DNA from: Lachnospiraceae bacterium | GTDB lineage: Bacteria; Bacillota; Clostridia; Lachnospirales; Lachnospiraceae | NCBI GenBank assembly: GCA_015057035.1 | Contig: SVFC01000006.1 | Coordinates: forward strand, 45,565-109,564 | Direction of reading: 5' to 3' | Length of the DNA: 64,000 nt | In this document: one piece after another, positions 36,688 to 46,654 of the stretch | How positions within the stretch are numbered: the stretch's first letter is position 1 | Layout: each line of letters opens with the position of its first letter | Position numbers and translations under genes: made by a program | Notes under the pieces: generated by a model | What the model saw: the letters and a program-made list of their open reading frames with translations, nothing else | Databases searched by the model: none | What the model was told of the DNA's origin: nothing

Positions 36688-37008
36688 ATGGAAAAAGAAA
36701 ACTACGGTACCTTAGTCAAAAATCTAAGAATACAAAATAACTTAACTCAAAACCAAGTAGCAGAAGCCCTTGGGGTTACCCCTGGCTACATCAGCAATGT
36801 CGAAAATAACCGCACTGCAATGTCTCTTCGCATGCTGACATATTATGCACGTTTAGTAGGGAGTTCTTTGGATTCTCTTGTAGGAGAACTTGAACCTGAT
36901 TATTCTGAAACAGCCTTAGACCGAGCACTCTATCAAGCTATTGTTGAATTGGATTTTGAAACTAAAGAAAAATTGTTGAAAACCATTGAACTTTGGACCC
37001 AAAGGTAA
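36688..37008 (+). CDS. XRE family transcriptional regulator
   Basis: A 106-residue protein with an N-terminal Cro/CI helix-turn-helix (LTQNQVAEALGVTPGYISNVE, quoted in part, about residues 19-38) and a short helical C-terminus. The ATG at 36688 has proper spacing from AGGAG; the ATG at 36682 is too close. It is divergent from the DUF1016 nuclease over a 134-bp A/T-rich gap, the layout of a local repressor controlling its neighbour. Confidence 0.9.
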   Translation: MEKENYGTLVKNLRIQNNLTQNQVAEALGVTPGYISNVENNRTAMSLRMLTYYARLVGSSLDSLVGELEPDYSETALDRALYQAIVELDFETKEKLLKTIELWTQR

Positions 37009-37020
37009 CCTAAAGCCATA

Positions 37021-37064
37021 AAAATGTCGGTGAAATCACATCTTTGTAATCTCACCGACATTTT
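37021..37064. terminator. Bidirectional intrinsic terminator
   Basis: A 13-bp stem AAAATGTCGGTGA with an 18-nt loop and T-rich ends. It separates the XRE gene from the converging sigma-factor gene. Confidence 0.85.
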
Positions 37065-37159
37065 GACTTATATATTACTAAACAAATAATTATACAATCT
37101 TATACTCCATCCATCTTCGTGTCTGTCTAAAACCAACTGCTTGTCGGGAGTGTCCTTAC

Positions 37160-38716
37160 CTATTCTTTCTCTGTTTTAAAATAAAATGCAGTCAGATTCT
37201 GACCATTACCCTTTGTCATATAGCCATCTTCGAGAACAACAGAAACCATTCCTTCCATCATAGTCCACATGGATACAATGGCTCCCACTTCATTTGCTCC
37301 CTGTATAACTGTCGGTGTCTTCTTTCTCAAATCGTCGCCCGCCATATCTCTATGCTTCGCAATCAGTTTTGCTAACTCGCTAATTCCATCCATCAGCTTA
37401 TCCTTTATAGCGTTATAGTCCGCAGACGAAATAGTGGCAAATTCTGGGCACAGACTTCCATCTTTTACACTCACAAAACCATCTTCCAAGAGTTTAGAAA
37501 GAGCCGCCACTTCTTCTGGCTCCTGCTTTCTTTCTACTGCAGCTTCAAGCATTTGTCCTACAGATTGTCCATACCAGAAAGGATCTAATGTCCTCTCAGA
37601 TAACTTTAAAAAATTCATGATACGCATATAGCCTTTGCTAATATTATACCGACCATTTATTCCACGTATTTCTGGATTAAACTCACCTCTTATTCCCATA
37701 ACATAGCCTGTACCACCGTTTTGTAAAAGCGGAAATGTCACCTTGGTATTCATCCATTGATCTGACATCTCACTTGCTTCCCAAATAATCAGCATCAACA
37801 CAAACCATCTTTTTGTGTTAATATCAGCAGCCTCATAACAGTAATCGGTACCGGCAAGATAGTCAATTCCGGAATCAACCATTTTTTTCACATTTGCAAG
37901 ACCAGCGCGAATCATCTCTGTAGCCTTATCATATACTGCTTTTCTCCACTGCTCGTCGTACAGAACCATATTACTCTGGTAAGACTTTCCTTTTCGCACA
38001 AACAAGTCCATCTTCTCTAAAATCTCTACTTCGTCCTCAAGATAAGGAACACTCACACCCGTTTCCAGACTAAGCTCCTCCAATGTTCTTGGATGGTCAT
38101 AGGCTGCAATCATCAAATTTCCCGGCAGTTTTCTTTCAAACAATTGCCAATATCCATCTGCATTATCTCCCCAAAAGTTAAACGCAAACTTCTCAGGCGC
38201 GTAACATAACTTTCCATATTCTCTAACCATATCCATTCCTTCTTTCAACTTTTTCCTACCTTCAAAAAGGTACTGTTTTACATTAGACACAGACATACTG
38301 TACTTATCCGCAATTTCTTCGCAAGCTTGGCCGCCAATATAATAGCTAATCATAACCTGTCGATACTTCTCTCGCAGCAACGACAGTTCTCTACGCAAAA
38401 GCATTATTTCTTCTTCTCTGACATAGCTTTCTTCCGGTGAATAGCAGCACATACCCACAAAATCTTCCGGAATTTCTGCATAATTTTCTTTTTCTCTTCT
38501 TCGCCAATAATTCTTGCACAGATTATTTGCAACACTCCAGATATACCCATATACTGCTTCATCACTTGCAATTCTGTCATACGAACGAAGCAACTCCAGA
38601 ATAATATCTGATGCCACATCCTCTGCTACTGCAGTGTTCTCTAGTCTTTTAACGCAATATAGATATATCTTTTGCATATTCTCTTGGATAATATTTTCCA
38701 TCTGTTCTTTCGTCAT
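37160..38716 (-). CDS. Sigma-70 family factor with long C-terminal extension
   Basis: A 518-residue protein. Residues about 1-165 are an ECF-like sigma factor: region 2 (ENTAVAEDVASDIILELLRS, then VANNLCKNYWRR) and region 4 (GGQACEEIADKYSMSVSNVKQY, quoted region about 135-155). The next part contains a winged-helix-like segment (RTLEELSLETGVSVPYLED), then about 270 residues of unknown helical fold. Normal ECF factors are about 180 residues. No anti-sigma gene is adjacent, so the extension may act as built-in sensor. The ATG at 38716 follows GAGGA. Confidence 0.82.
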   Translation of the reverse strand: MTKEQMENIIQENMQKIYLYCVKRLENTAVAEDVASDIILELLRSYDRIASDEAVYGYIWSVANNLCKNYWRRREKENYAEIPEDFVGMCCYSPEESYVREEEIMLLRRELSLLREKYRQVMISYYIGGQACEEIADKYSMSVSNVKQYLFEGRKKLKEGMDMVREYGKLCYAPEKFAFNFWGDNADGYWQLFERKLPGNLMIAAYDHPRTLEELSLETGVSVPYLEDEVEILEKMDLFVRKGKSYQSNMVLYDEQWRKAVYDKATEMIRAGLANVKKMVDSGIDYLAGTDYCYEAADINTKRWFVLMLIIWEASEMSDQWMNTKVTFPLLQNGGTGYVMGIRGEFNPEIRGINGRYNISKGYMRIMNFLKLSERTLDPFWYGQSVGQMLEAAVERKQEPEEVAALSKLLEDGFVSVKDGSLCPEFATISSADYNAIKDKLMDGISELAKLIAKHRDMAGDDLRKKTPTVIQGANEVGAIVSMWTMMEGMVSVVLEDGYMTKGNGQNLTAFYFKTEKE

Positions 38717-38952
38717 AGGTTCCTCATTTCGAAATGTATTTTTGAAAGCTTTCACATGTATAGTAGCAAATATCATTTGCAGGTTAGAAAATTTTTTCCA
38801 AAAAATCTAACTTTATTTTACCATCATAATCCATCGTCCTATATTGTTCCAGCCATATTTAATAATCCCATACTTCTTCGCCACCCAGCTTTTGACATGT
38901 TATACAAATTTCGATATAATTAGAGTATTCAAACAAAAAGGAGATTTCTTTT

Positions 38953-39825
38953 ATGAAAAAGTTACTATTTCTGTTCTGTCTGGTCCTTTTATTGACCGCT
39001 TGTGGCAGTACAGATTCAAACGATGGAACCGACAAAAAAATCACCATTTCTACGCTTGATTACACCAATACAGGTAAAATGGGAGACACGGACGGACCTG
39101 CTTTCGCAGTCTATTCCAAGCTCGGCTACACTGGCGCTTCTGCCACATTAGACCTTGCAAACATGGAAATCAACACCCTTATGAAGAAGGGTAAATTTAT
39201 CAATGGCTATGCCTTTTTCGGCATTGATGTCTATATGGGAGGTACTTCAATGTGGATGAACTGCGTAGACGTAGGACTCTGCTGGTCTGGCAAAAACGGT
39301 GGCTGGCATGTATTCTACAATATGTATACCCCACTGAATGAAAAGACTCCGACCTGGTATGAGTCAAGTGTCATCCTTCCAAAGGATGACATATACGATA
39401 TGTCTCTAAAAATGACAGAGGATAATTATGCAGTCCTGACTGTGGAAGGGCGAAACAACGGCGTCAAGGACGAAGTGCGTGTGGAGGTCAAGGGGGCTTA
39501 TGCCGATGGAGAAAACACCGCTTTCCTGTTTAACGCCGCTTTGGATTACCCACCTAACACCAAGACCGACCGCAACGGCAAATTCTGCGACGATTTTGTG
39601 GAGATTACACTCGCAAATAGCGATAAAGGCCTCTACTTACGTTCTTTCCAAGTAGAAGACCTTACCTTGTATCAAGGCGACACGGCAATCCCTTGGACAA
39701 ATGATAAGTCTGCTGCTGTCAGCATCTGGCCTGACAAATCCATTACGGAGTTTGATTACTCGCCAACGGTTGTGGACACTTACGATGGCACGAAATATGT
39801 GATTAATCTGGATATGAACAGATAG
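38953..39825 (+). CDS. Hypothetical lipoprotein
   Basis: A 290-residue secreted lipoprotein: signal peptide with lipobox LLTACG (Cys17), then a beta-rich globular part with many aromatic residues (MWMNCVDVGLCWSGKNGGWH). No family is recognised. AAGGAG precedes the start. It is flanked by converging or divergent genes and has its own terminator. Confidence 0.75.
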   Translation: MKKLLFLFCLVLLLTACGSTDSNDGTDKKITISTLDYTNTGKMGDTDGPAFAVYSKLGYTGASATLDLANMEINTLMKKGKFINGYAFFGIDVYMGGTSMWMNCVDVGLCWSGKNGGWHVFYNMYTPLNEKTPTWYESSVILPKDDIYDMSLKMTEDNYAVLTVEGRNNGVKDEVRVEVKGAYADGENTAFLFNAALDYPPNTKTDRNGKFCDDFVEITLANSDKGLYLRSFQVEDLTLYQGDTAIPWTNDKSAAVSIWPDKSITEFDYSPTVVDTYDGTKYVINLDMNR

Positions 39826-39842
39826 CAACAAGTAATATATAC

Positions 39843-39884
39843 AAAAACTCTCGGATTTGGGTCATCTCAAATCCGAGAGTTTTT
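39843..39884. terminator. Bidirectional intrinsic terminator
   Basis: A 17-bp perfect stem AAAAACTCTCGGATTTG with an 8-nt loop and T-run between converging genes; it overlaps the region just before the stop codon at 39885. Confidence 0.92.
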
Positions 39885-41006
39885 TTATTTGTTTTCTTCG
39901 TTTTTTGCAAGAGACTTCAACAATAATTTCTTAATGGCATCTTCATCCATATAGTCAAGATAACCTTCAATAGATTTCCCAGCCTTTAAAGCTTTGATAG
40001 CTAGTTTTTCCACATCATCCTCGTCCATATAGTCCAAGAATACATCTGTTTCTCGACCTAATTCCAATGCTTTCATAGCTAGTGTTCCAACATCACCTTC
40101 GTCCATGTAGTCTAAAAAGACATCTGTTTCTCGACCTAGCTCCAACGCTTTCATAGCCAATCTTCCAACATCACCTTCGTCCATGTAATCCAGGAACTCT
40201 ACGACGTCATTTCCCTTTTCTAGCGCTTCAAAGGCTGCTTCAGCAACTTCATTTTCATCCATATCATCCAAGTCTGTGTCGCCAGAGCATACGACTACCC
40301 TACAGTTTCCATTTTCCTGCCAATCTATATTACTCAAATCTTTTGGGAACATATCCCTTCTCATAAACGGAGCAATTGCAACAACCTTCTGAGCTTGACC
40401 ATGCGCCATTAAATATTCCGCTACTTTCTGTATCGTTGACTTTGACAAAAATGGTGCAATTGATACAATGCTGTTTCCGTCCATGGTATCGTTTGCAATA
40501 CAACGGTCAACTATCTTGTCCAGTGTTTCTCTACTAATAAAAGGGGCAATTGTACACAGTTTTTTAATCTCTACATCCGCAAGTTCCTCAGCCATTTTTC
40601 CTAAGACTTCCTTATCCATAAAAGGCGCGAGGCTTACTAAAACTGAAAAAGGTATTTTTTCACCCTTTTCTACTGTTTCATTTACTTTACTTTCAACACT
40701 CTCTGGCTTCACCAGTTCACCAATCTGCGCCATTTCTTCTAATGTTACATCTGCATTTTCATCCTGCATCAGTTTTTCTACGGTATCTGTCTCAGCTGTT
40801 TTTTCTCCAACCAATTCCTCAAAGCTAATGTTTAAGATTTTACATAACTCTGGCAATTTGGAAATATCTGGCATCGAATTGCCTCTCTCCCAGTTTGATA
40901 CAGCCTGATAGCTAACACCCATCTCATCTGCCAGATTCATCTGTGTCATATTCATCTTAGTTCTTGCTGTCTTGATATTATTTGCAACTTTATTCGTGTC
41001 AAACAT
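39885..41006 (-). CDS. XRE regulator with two sets of tandem repeats
   Basis: A 373-residue protein. A helix-turn-helix (about 19-40: TQMNLADEMGVSYQAVSNWE) is followed by at least four units of about 30-35 residues centred on SLAPFMDKE, TIAPFISRE, SIAPFLSKS and AIAPFMRRD (about 115-225). A second set centres on FLDYMDEGDVGRLAMKAL (four copies, about 265-365). The second set is nearly identical at DNA level (40000-40200), showing recent duplication. The repeats look like a helical solenoid for protein binding. AGAGGT precedes the start. Confidence 0.82.
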   Translation of the reverse strand: MFDTNKVANNIKTARTKMNMTQMNLADEMGVSYQAVSNWERGNSMPDISKLPELCKILNISFEELVGEKTAETDTVEKLMQDENADVTLEEMAQIGELVKPESVESKVNETVEKGEKIPFSVLVSLAPFMDKEVLGKMAEELADVEIKKLCTIAPFISRETLDKIVDRCIANDTMDGNSIVSIAPFLSKSTIQKVAEYLMAHGQAQKVVAIAPFMRRDMFPKDLSNIDWQENGNCRVVVCSGDTDLDDMDENEVAEAAFEALEKGNDVVEFLDYMDEGDVGRLAMKALELGRETDVFLDYMDEGDVGTLAMKALELGRETDVFLDYMDEDDVEKLAIKALKAGKSIEGYLDYMDEDAIKKLLLKSLAKNEENK

Positions 41007-41146
41007 TTATTTATTACCTCTTTCCATTTAAAATTCGTATTGTGCCGGCGATTACATTGCTATCATACGATTTTCCTACGAAAAAGTACAGCAAGTGATA
41101 CTTGAGTTACCCATCTATCACTAACTCAAGCGTTGGTTGAATTCTT

Positions 41147-42382
41147 TTAATCCCCCAACTTCGTGTTCCTCAACATCTCATACATCCACTTGCCAGAAGC
41201 AGACAAATCTTCTTCTGTCCAACCACTCGTCTTGTTGCAACTAGACTTAAAAATCGCTGAAGTTTCGTTTTTATTTGAAATATTCCAGCCACAATAACTA
41301 ATGGCATTTTCGTTCATCACACGAATCCATTCGTTTGCCTGATACTCGTCAATAGCGCCATTACCTGAAGCATCGCAGATTCCATACTCCGTGACAAATA
41401 CTGGAAGCCCAGAGTTTACGGCTTTTACCATATCGTTACGAAGCCAGTCTGTGTGTGTTGCAGCATAAAAATGTACTGCGTACATAATGTTATCATACTT
41501 TGTAATTGGATCCGCCGCTGCATCCCCAATATACTGGCACCAGTTTGGTGTCCCCACAATAATGATGGCGTCTTTATCATTCTCTCGAATCACAGGAATC
41601 ACTTCTTCCGCATAAGACTTAATGTCTTTCCAACTGGTTCCACCGTTTGGCTCATTGCAGATTTCATATAAGACATTATTGTGATTTGCGAATTCCCTAG
41701 ACATTTCCCTAAAGAAATTGATTGCTTCTGATTTATTCGTATGTGGATTACAATCAGACAAAATATGCCAATCTACGATAACATACATATCATTCTTTGT
41801 AGCGTACTCTACCCCATTACGAATCAACTGTTTTAACTGTTCTTTATTGCCACCAGAACAGTATCCACCATATTCTGCCGTGTACATCGCCAGACGAATC
41901 ACGTTGGCATTCCATTCATAGCGAAATTCTTTGAAGGCCGCTTCGTTGATATAATCTGGGAACCAGGCGATTCCGTGAGTACTTAAACCATGAAGATATA
42001 CTTTGTCTCCATATTGGTCGCACAGACGGTTTCCAATCACCTGAAGTGCACCGCAATAAGATGGTGTATCTGGCTTCGGCTCCTGAACCACAGGTTCATC
42101 TTTGACAGAAGTGTCTGGCTCGTCGATCTCTGGCTTGTCATATTCTGTGGTTTTTTTCTCAATTTCTGTTTCCTCAGAATTTTCAGACTCCACAGGATTC
42201 TGCATCTCTTCGGAATCTGTTGCTTTCTCTGAAAAGTCATCTTCATCCGTGTCACGATCAGCGACTTCACTGTCACTGGATACTCCACTATCATTTCCTG
42301 GAGCACCAACTCCATGACACCCTGCCAGTGTTCCAACACACATACAACTAATTAATAATAACGCTAGGATTTTTCTTTTCAT
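41147..42382 (-). CDS. GH5 endoglucanase lipoprotein
   Basis: A 411-residue cellulase. A lipobox signal (GTLAGC) and a roughly 75-residue acidic Ser/Glu-rich linker precede the GH5 domain (about 110-405). Catalytic acid/base Glu is in EICNEPNG and nucleophile Glu in FVTEYG; the pattern VYLHGLSTHGI and YVIVDWHIL fits GH5 subfamily 2. It is anchored to the cell surface and acts on beta-glucans. AAGGGG precedes the start. Confidence 0.92.
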   Translation of the reverse strand: MKRKILALLLISCMCVGTLAGCHGVGAPGNDSGVSSDSEVADRDTDEDDFSEKATDSEEMQNPVESENSEETEIEKKTTEYDKPEIDEPDTSVKDEPVVQEPKPDTPSYCGALQVIGNRLCDQYGDKVYLHGLSTHGIAWFPDYINEAAFKEFRYEWNANVIRLAMYTAEYGGYCSGGNKEQLKQLIRNGVEYATKNDMYVIVDWHILSDCNPHTNKSEAINFFREMSREFANHNNVLYEICNEPNGGTSWKDIKSYAEEVIPVIRENDKDAIIIVGTPNWCQYIGDAAADPITKYDNIMYAVHFYAATHTDWLRNDMVKAVNSGLPVFVTEYGICDASGNGAIDEYQANEWIRVMNENAISYCGWNISNKNETSAIFKSSCNKTSGWTEEDLSASGKWMYEMLRNTKLGD

Positions 42383-42416
42383 AAGCGTTCCCCTTAACCG
42401 TTATGTCCCGAGGACA

Positions 42417-42626
42417 TTATTCAATACCAGTTACTTTATATCCAGCACCTTCTACTGCTGCCTTTAAAGCCTCATCAGAGATTTCTGCTGCCAAAGTCAC
42501 TACAGCTGTGCCTGTTTCATGGCTTACTACTGCGCTGGCAATTTCTTCCATTCCTTCTAAAACACTCTGAACTCTTCCACTGCAATGTGGACACATCATA
42601 CCTTCAATGTGAATTGTTTTTTCCAT
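42417..42626 (-). CDS. Possible internal start: CopZ-like copper chaperone
   Basis: In-frame ATG at 42626 within copA is preceded by AGAGGT at suitable spacing. Translation from it would give a 69-residue free heavy-metal-associated domain with MCPHC metal site, equivalent to CopZ. It may be a remnant of copA-copZ fusion or a true second product. Confidence 0.4.
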   Translation of the reverse strand: MEKTIHIEGMMCPHCSGRVQSVLEGMEEIASAVVSHETGTAVVTLAAEISDEALKAAVEGAGYKVTGIE

Positions 42627-44978
42627 AATTTTTACCTCTTTTTCTTGCTTTATATTTTTACGGGCTTCTTTATAAATAGAAACCCAGTTTAATCTAAGTG
42701 CATTGGTTACCACACAAAAGCTGGATAAACTCATTGCTGCAGCTCCAAACATTGGATTTAATTCCCATCCAAAAATAGGATACCACAATCCTGCTGCCAG
42801 TGGAATACCTATCGCGTTATAGAAAAATGCCCAGAACAGATTCTGATGAATGTTACGAAGGGTGGCTCTGGATAGTCGAATAGCTGCCACTACGTCAATT
42901 AGACGGCTCTTCATCAGTACCACATCCGCTGCATCAATTGCCACATCCGTTCCTGCCCCAATGGCTATTCCTATGTCCGCACGAGTTAAGGCTGGTGCAT
43001 CGTTGATACCATCACCTACCATAACCACTTTGCCTTTTTCCTTAAGATTTCGAATGACCTGTTCTTTTCCATCTGGTAAAACACCTGCGATGACTTCATC
43101 TACACCCGCTTGATCTCCAATGGCTTTTGCTGTAATCTCATTGTCTCCTGTGAGCATTACTACGCGCATTCCCATCTGACGAAGCTGGCAAATCGCCTTG
43201 GCACTATCTTCTTTGATGGTATCTGCTACTGCTATGATTCCAAGAAGTGTATCGCCCTTTCCAAAAAACAATGGAGTTTTTCCCTCTTTCGAAAAACGCT
43301 GAGCAACTTTATGAGCATCTGCTAAAATTACCTGTACATCATCTAGTTTTTCTGCTTCCCTCAACTGCGCTTCCGCAAACTTCAGATTTCCACCAAACAA
43401 TATCTCTTCACCAAGTTTAGCCTGTAACCCGTTTCCTGGCAACACCTGAAAATCTGTCACCTTCTTGGCAAATACCTTTACTTCTTTTGCCTTTTCTACA
43501 ATGGCGTGAGCAAGAGGATGTTCACTCTTACATTCCAACGCATAAGCATAGGACAACAATTCATCCTGCGCCAACTCTCCAAATGGATGGATATCTGTAA
43601 CCTGTGGCTTACCACTGGTAATGGTTCCAGTTTTATCCAACACAACAATTTTTGCCTTGCCTGTTTCTTCCAGCGAAACAGCTGTCTTGAAAAGCACTCC
43701 ATTTCTTGCACCAACACCGCTACCCACCATAATGGCAACTGGCGTTGCCAGTCCCAGTGCACACGGACAACTAATTACCAAAACCGAAATCGCTCTTGCA
43801 ATAGCAAACCCAAAAGTCTCTCCTGCTAGCATCCATATTACAAAAGTAACCACTGCAATGGTAATTACTACTGGCACAAATACACCAGATACTTTATCTG
43901 CAACTTTGGCGATTGGTGCCTTTGTTGCTGCCGCATCGGATACCATCTGGATAATCTGACTGAGCGTGGTGTCTTCTCCAATTCTGGTTGCCTTACAACG
44001 TAAAAATCCCGACTGGTTTATCGTTGCGGCACTAACTTTATCACCTACTGCTTTATCTACAGGAAGACTTTCTCCTGTCAAAGCAGATTCGTTAACTGCC
44101 CCATTTCCCTCCAGCACAAATCCATCTACTGGAATATTTTCTCCTGGACGAACGACGAATTCATCTCCAATTTGCACTTCTTCGATTCCAACCACAACCT
44201 CTACGCCATCGCGAATCACCGTAGCTGTTTTTGGTGCTAATTCCATCAGGCTTTTCAGTGCATCTGTAGTTTTTCCCTTGGAACGAGCTTCTAGCATTTT
44301 ACCTACGGTAATCAGGGTCAAAATCATAGCAGCGGACTCAAAGTAGAACTCGTGCATATATTCGTGAGCAAGAACCATATCCCCTTTTGTCACCGCATCA
44401 CTCATGGCAAAAAGCGCATAAGTACTATATACAAAGGACGCTCCCGAACCCAACGCTACCAATGTATCCATATTTGGTGCGCCATGAATAAGCCCTTTAA
44501 AGCCACTGATAAAAAACTTCTGATTAATCACCATCACAATGGCTGTGAGAAGCAACTGCAACAGTCCTTGCGCTATCAGATTATGCTCAAAAAAGGCTGG
44601 CACTGGCCATCCCCACATCATATGTCCCATGGAGAAATACATGAGAACTACTAAAAACCCAAGGGATGTGAATAATCGTTTTTTTAATTTCGGAGTCTCG
44701 TGGTCTTCTAGAGCTTCGCGAGCTGCAGTATAGGTGGAACTAGAATGTATGGTATTTTCTTGAGAAGCCATACTATCACTTCCTCTTACAGATGCCCCAT
44801 ATCCTGCATCTACAACCGCTTTTATTATTTCACTTTCCTCTACATCCCCTTCCACTCCCATAGAGTTAGTAAGAAGATTTACGGAACAAGATGTTACTCC
44901 TGGTACTTTATTTACCGCTTTTTCCACACGAGCACTGCAGGCCGCACAACTCATTCCTGTTACGTTATATTGCTTCAT
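42417..44978 (-). CDS. copA: Copper-exporting P-type ATPase with terminal CopZ-like domain
   Basis: An 853-residue P1B ATPase. N-terminal heavy-metal domain ([15 protein letters not shown]), eight membrane segments, the copper-site CPC (VISCPCALG), phosphorylation DKTGT and [10 protein letters not shown] are all present. At the C-terminus a second heavy-metal domain ([17 protein letters not shown], last 69 residues) resembles free CopZ and is preceded by its own AGAGGT and ATG at 42626. It exports Cu(I). It lies downstream of csoR and its copper-responsive operator. Confidence 0.95.
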   Translation of the reverse strand: MKQYNVTGMSCAACSARVEKAVNKVPGVTSCSVNLLTNSMGVEGDVEESEIIKAVVDAGYGASVRGSDSMASQENTIHSSSTYTAAREALEDHETPKLKKRLFTSLGFLVVLMYFSMGHMMWGWPVPAFFEHNLIAQGLLQLLLTAIVMVINQKFFISGFKGLIHGAPNMDTLVALGSGASFVYSTYALFAMSDAVTKGDMVLAHEYMHEFYFESAAMILTLITVGKMLEARSKGKTTDALKSLMELAPKTATVIRDGVEVVVGIEEVQIGDEFVVRPGENIPVDGFVLEGNGAVNESALTGESLPVDKAVGDKVSAATINQSGFLRCKATRIGEDTTLSQIIQMVSDAAATKAPIAKVADKVSGVFVPVVITIAVVTFVIWMLAGETFGFAIARAISVLVISCPCALGLATPVAIMVGSGVGARNGVLFKTAVSLEETGKAKIVVLDKTGTITSGKPQVTDIHPFGELAQDELLSYAYALECKSEHPLAHAIVEKAKEVKVFAKKVTDFQVLPGNGLQAKLGEEILFGGNLKFAEAQLREAEKLDDVQVILADAHKVAQRFSKEGKTPLFFGKGDTLLGIIAVADTIKEDSAKAICQLRQMGMRVVMLTGDNEITAKAIGDQAGVDEVIAGVLPDGKEQVIRNLKEKGKVVMVGDGINDAPALTRADIGIAIGAGTDVAIDAADVVLMKSRLIDVVAAIRLSRATLRNIHQNLFWAFFYNAIGIPLAAGLWYPIFGWELNPMFGAAAMSLSSFCVVTNALRLNWVSIYKEARKNIKQEKEVKIMEKTIHIEGMMCPHCSGRVQSVLEGMEEIASAVVSHETGTAVVTLAAEISDEALKAAVEGAGYKVTGIE

Positions 44979-45001
44979 ATTGTTGCCTCATTTCTGCTTA
45001 A

Positions 45002-45334
45002 TTACTTCATCAACTTCTGCAAAGTCTCCACCAATTCATCCACGGTTTCTTCCTTGCCATCACGAATATCCTGCGCCACGCAGGATTTGATATGATTTGC
45101 AAGAAGCACTTTGTTAAAACTATTCAGTGCAGAAGTGACTGCTGACACCTGTACCAGAATGTCTGTACAATAACAATCCTTTTCCACCATTCCACGAATT
45201 CCACGAATCTGACCTTCTATACGGGACAGACGGTTAATTAGATCTTTATATTCCTTTTCAGAACGCTCCTTGTGTTTTGCGCAATGTGGGCATTTTTCTT
45301 CTGTAATATTCTGTTCTAATTCTTGATTTTTCAT
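45002..45334 (-). CDS. csoR: CsoR-type copper-sensing repressor
   Basis: A 110-residue helical repressor. The Cu(I) ligands Cys56, His81 and Cys85 keep the 25- and 4-residue spacing of CsoR. Upstream of the core (RLSRIEGQIRGIRGMV) is an N-terminal CPHC not usual in CsoR. It should release DNA on binding Cu(I) and derepress copA. The copA gene follows 23 bp downstream. Confidence 0.94.
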   Translation of the reverse strand: MKNQELEQNITEEKCPHCAKHKERSEKEYKDLINRLSRIEGQIRGIRGMVEKDCYCTDILVQVSAVTSALNSFNKVLLANHIKSCVAQDIRDGKEETVDELVETLQKLMK

Positions 45335-45371
45335 AGTATACCAGTTCCTTTTATAATAAAATACACCTTAT

Positions 45372-45400
45372 ATAATATACCCTCCCGGGGTATTCGTCAA
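45372..45400 (-). promoter_or_regulatory. Promoter with CsoR operator in the spacer
   Basis: On the minus strand TTGACG (45395-45400), a 17-bp spacer and TATTAT (45372-45377). The 17-bp dyad ATACCCTCCCGGGGTAT at 45377-45393 fills the spacer and closely matches the Bacillus CsoR box. Bound CsoR would block RNA polymerase directly. Confidence 0.9.
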
Positions 45401-45426
45401 GCCGTAGCTATCACAACATAAAATAG

Positions 45427-45454
45427 GGGTATGAGAAATATTTCTCATACCCCC
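45427..45454 (-). terminator. Perfect palindrome, terminator of anti-sigma gene
   Basis: A 28-bp perfect palindrome (GGGGTATGAGAAAT and complement) just past the stop codon, followed on the minus strand by TATTTTATG. Confidence 0.75.
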
Positions 45455-45468
45455 TGCGGAGAGTTCTA

Positions 45469-46173
45469 TTATTCTGGCACTACAAGACGTACAGCTACTG
45501 TATATTCTTCCAAAGTTCCTGTTACCGTATATTCAAAAGTCATTCCTCTGAACCAACCACTAGTTTCATGCCAGGAGCCTGTTGCAACTCCATCTTTAAA
45601 ATCTTCTGTTATGTCAAATATTTCATCTGCCAAGCAAAGTAATATCCTGTCATCTTTTTCACTCAAAGATCCTTCAAAACAGATGATTCCAGCCCTTCCA
45701 TAAGTACTATACACTATCACTGATGAGTGTTCCAAAACTCCGTCAACTCTTATAGCAGCCTTTTGTATATGTCCGTCTAGATCAATGACATACGTATGAA
45801 GTCCGTTTTCATCAATATAAAAATCCACAACTCTAGGAACTCCCACTTGTGGTTCCTCTGTTGAAATAATATCTTCTTTTGACTGTCCTGCATTTCCTCC
45901 TACAACTACATCTGTTGGTTTCAACTTGCCTGCATTTTTAATTTGCTCTATGACATCTGGAACCATTTCCATCAATGTTTCTCCCGTCATCGCATAAACC
46001 AATGCATTAGAGGAGATAAACAATGCTACTGCAACAGATGCTACCACTGCAACATACTTCAATATTGATTTCTTCTTTTTAGAGTTCACTTCAACGTTAC
46101 GTACTGCTCTAAAAGTTTCTTCCGACAGCACAATCTGTTCCATAGTCTCTTTATAAAAATCCCTATTCTTCAT
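45469..46173 (-). CDS. Membrane protein, probable anti-sigma factor
   Basis: A 234-residue single-pass protein: cytoplasmic 1-38, membrane helix about 39-60 (ILKYVAVVASVAVALFISS), extracellular part of unknown fold. No zinc-type anti-sigma motif is visible. Its start overlaps the sigma gene by 11 bp (AGGAGG site within that gene), the usual sign of a sigma/anti-sigma pair. The role is inferred from context. Confidence 0.75.
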   Translation of the reverse strand: MKNRDFYKETMEQIVLSEETFRAVRNVEVNSKKKKSILKYVAVVASVAVALFISSNALVYAMTGETLMEMVPDVIEQIKNAGKLKPTDVVVGGNAGQSKEDIISTEEPQVGVPRVVDFYIDENGLHTYVIDLDGHIQKAAIRVDGVLEHSSVIVYSTYGRAGIICFEGSLSEKDDRILLCLADEIFDITEDFKDGVATGSWHETSGWFRGMTFEYTVTGTLEEYTVAVRLVVPE

Positions 46174-46654
46174 CCGACCATACCTCCTTTAAGATTTCTT
46201 TGAGTTTGCCTCTCGCTCTCATAAGTTGTGTCTGCACCGTGGTTTCTTTGATACGTAAAATCTCTGCTATCTCTTTTATAGAATACTCTTCAAAATAATA
46301 CAGATGTACTACCAGACGATATTTTGCTGGCAATTGCATTACAGCCTCATATAGGGTACTTTGTTCTCCTGTTGCAAATTCACAAGGCCTTTCCACCTCT
46401 GTTTCTTCTAGCGAAACCATATGTTTTTTCCAAAAAGACATATTCAGATTCTTCGCTTCATTAATCGCCACACGAAACAACCACCGTCGCAAATACTCTT
46501 CTGTATCAAACTTCTTGTTTAACTGCAAAAGTTTGATAAAAGTATTCTGTGTTACATCCTCCGCATCACTTCGATTTCCACAATACTGATGTGCAACACG
46601 GTACACCGCATTTCCATAGCGTTCTACCACTTCTATGTACTTTTCTCGCTCCAC
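46163..46654 (-). CDS. ECF RNA polymerase sigma factor
   Basis: A 163-residue sigma factor: region 2 (NRSDAEDVTQNTFIKLLQL, then WLFRVAINEAKN) and region 4 (YSIKEIAEILRIKETTVQTQL). The GTG at 46654 is chosen since AGGAGG lies six to seven bases ahead; earlier ATG codons up to 46783 lack a site. It is coupled to the downstream anti-sigma gene. The regulon is unknown. Confidence 0.9.
   Translation of the reverse strand: MEREKYIEVVERYGNAVYRVAHQYCGNRSDAEDVTQNTFIKLLQLNKKFDTEEYLRRWLFRVAINEAKNLNMSFWKKHMVSLEETEVERPCEFATGEQSTLYEAVMQLPAKYRLVVHLYYFEEYSIKEIAEILRIKETTVQTQLMRARGKLKEILKEVWSDEE

Noticed and set aside
43506..44654. Several long frames opposite copA
   Set aside because: Antisense shadows; copA carries all family motifs on the other strand.
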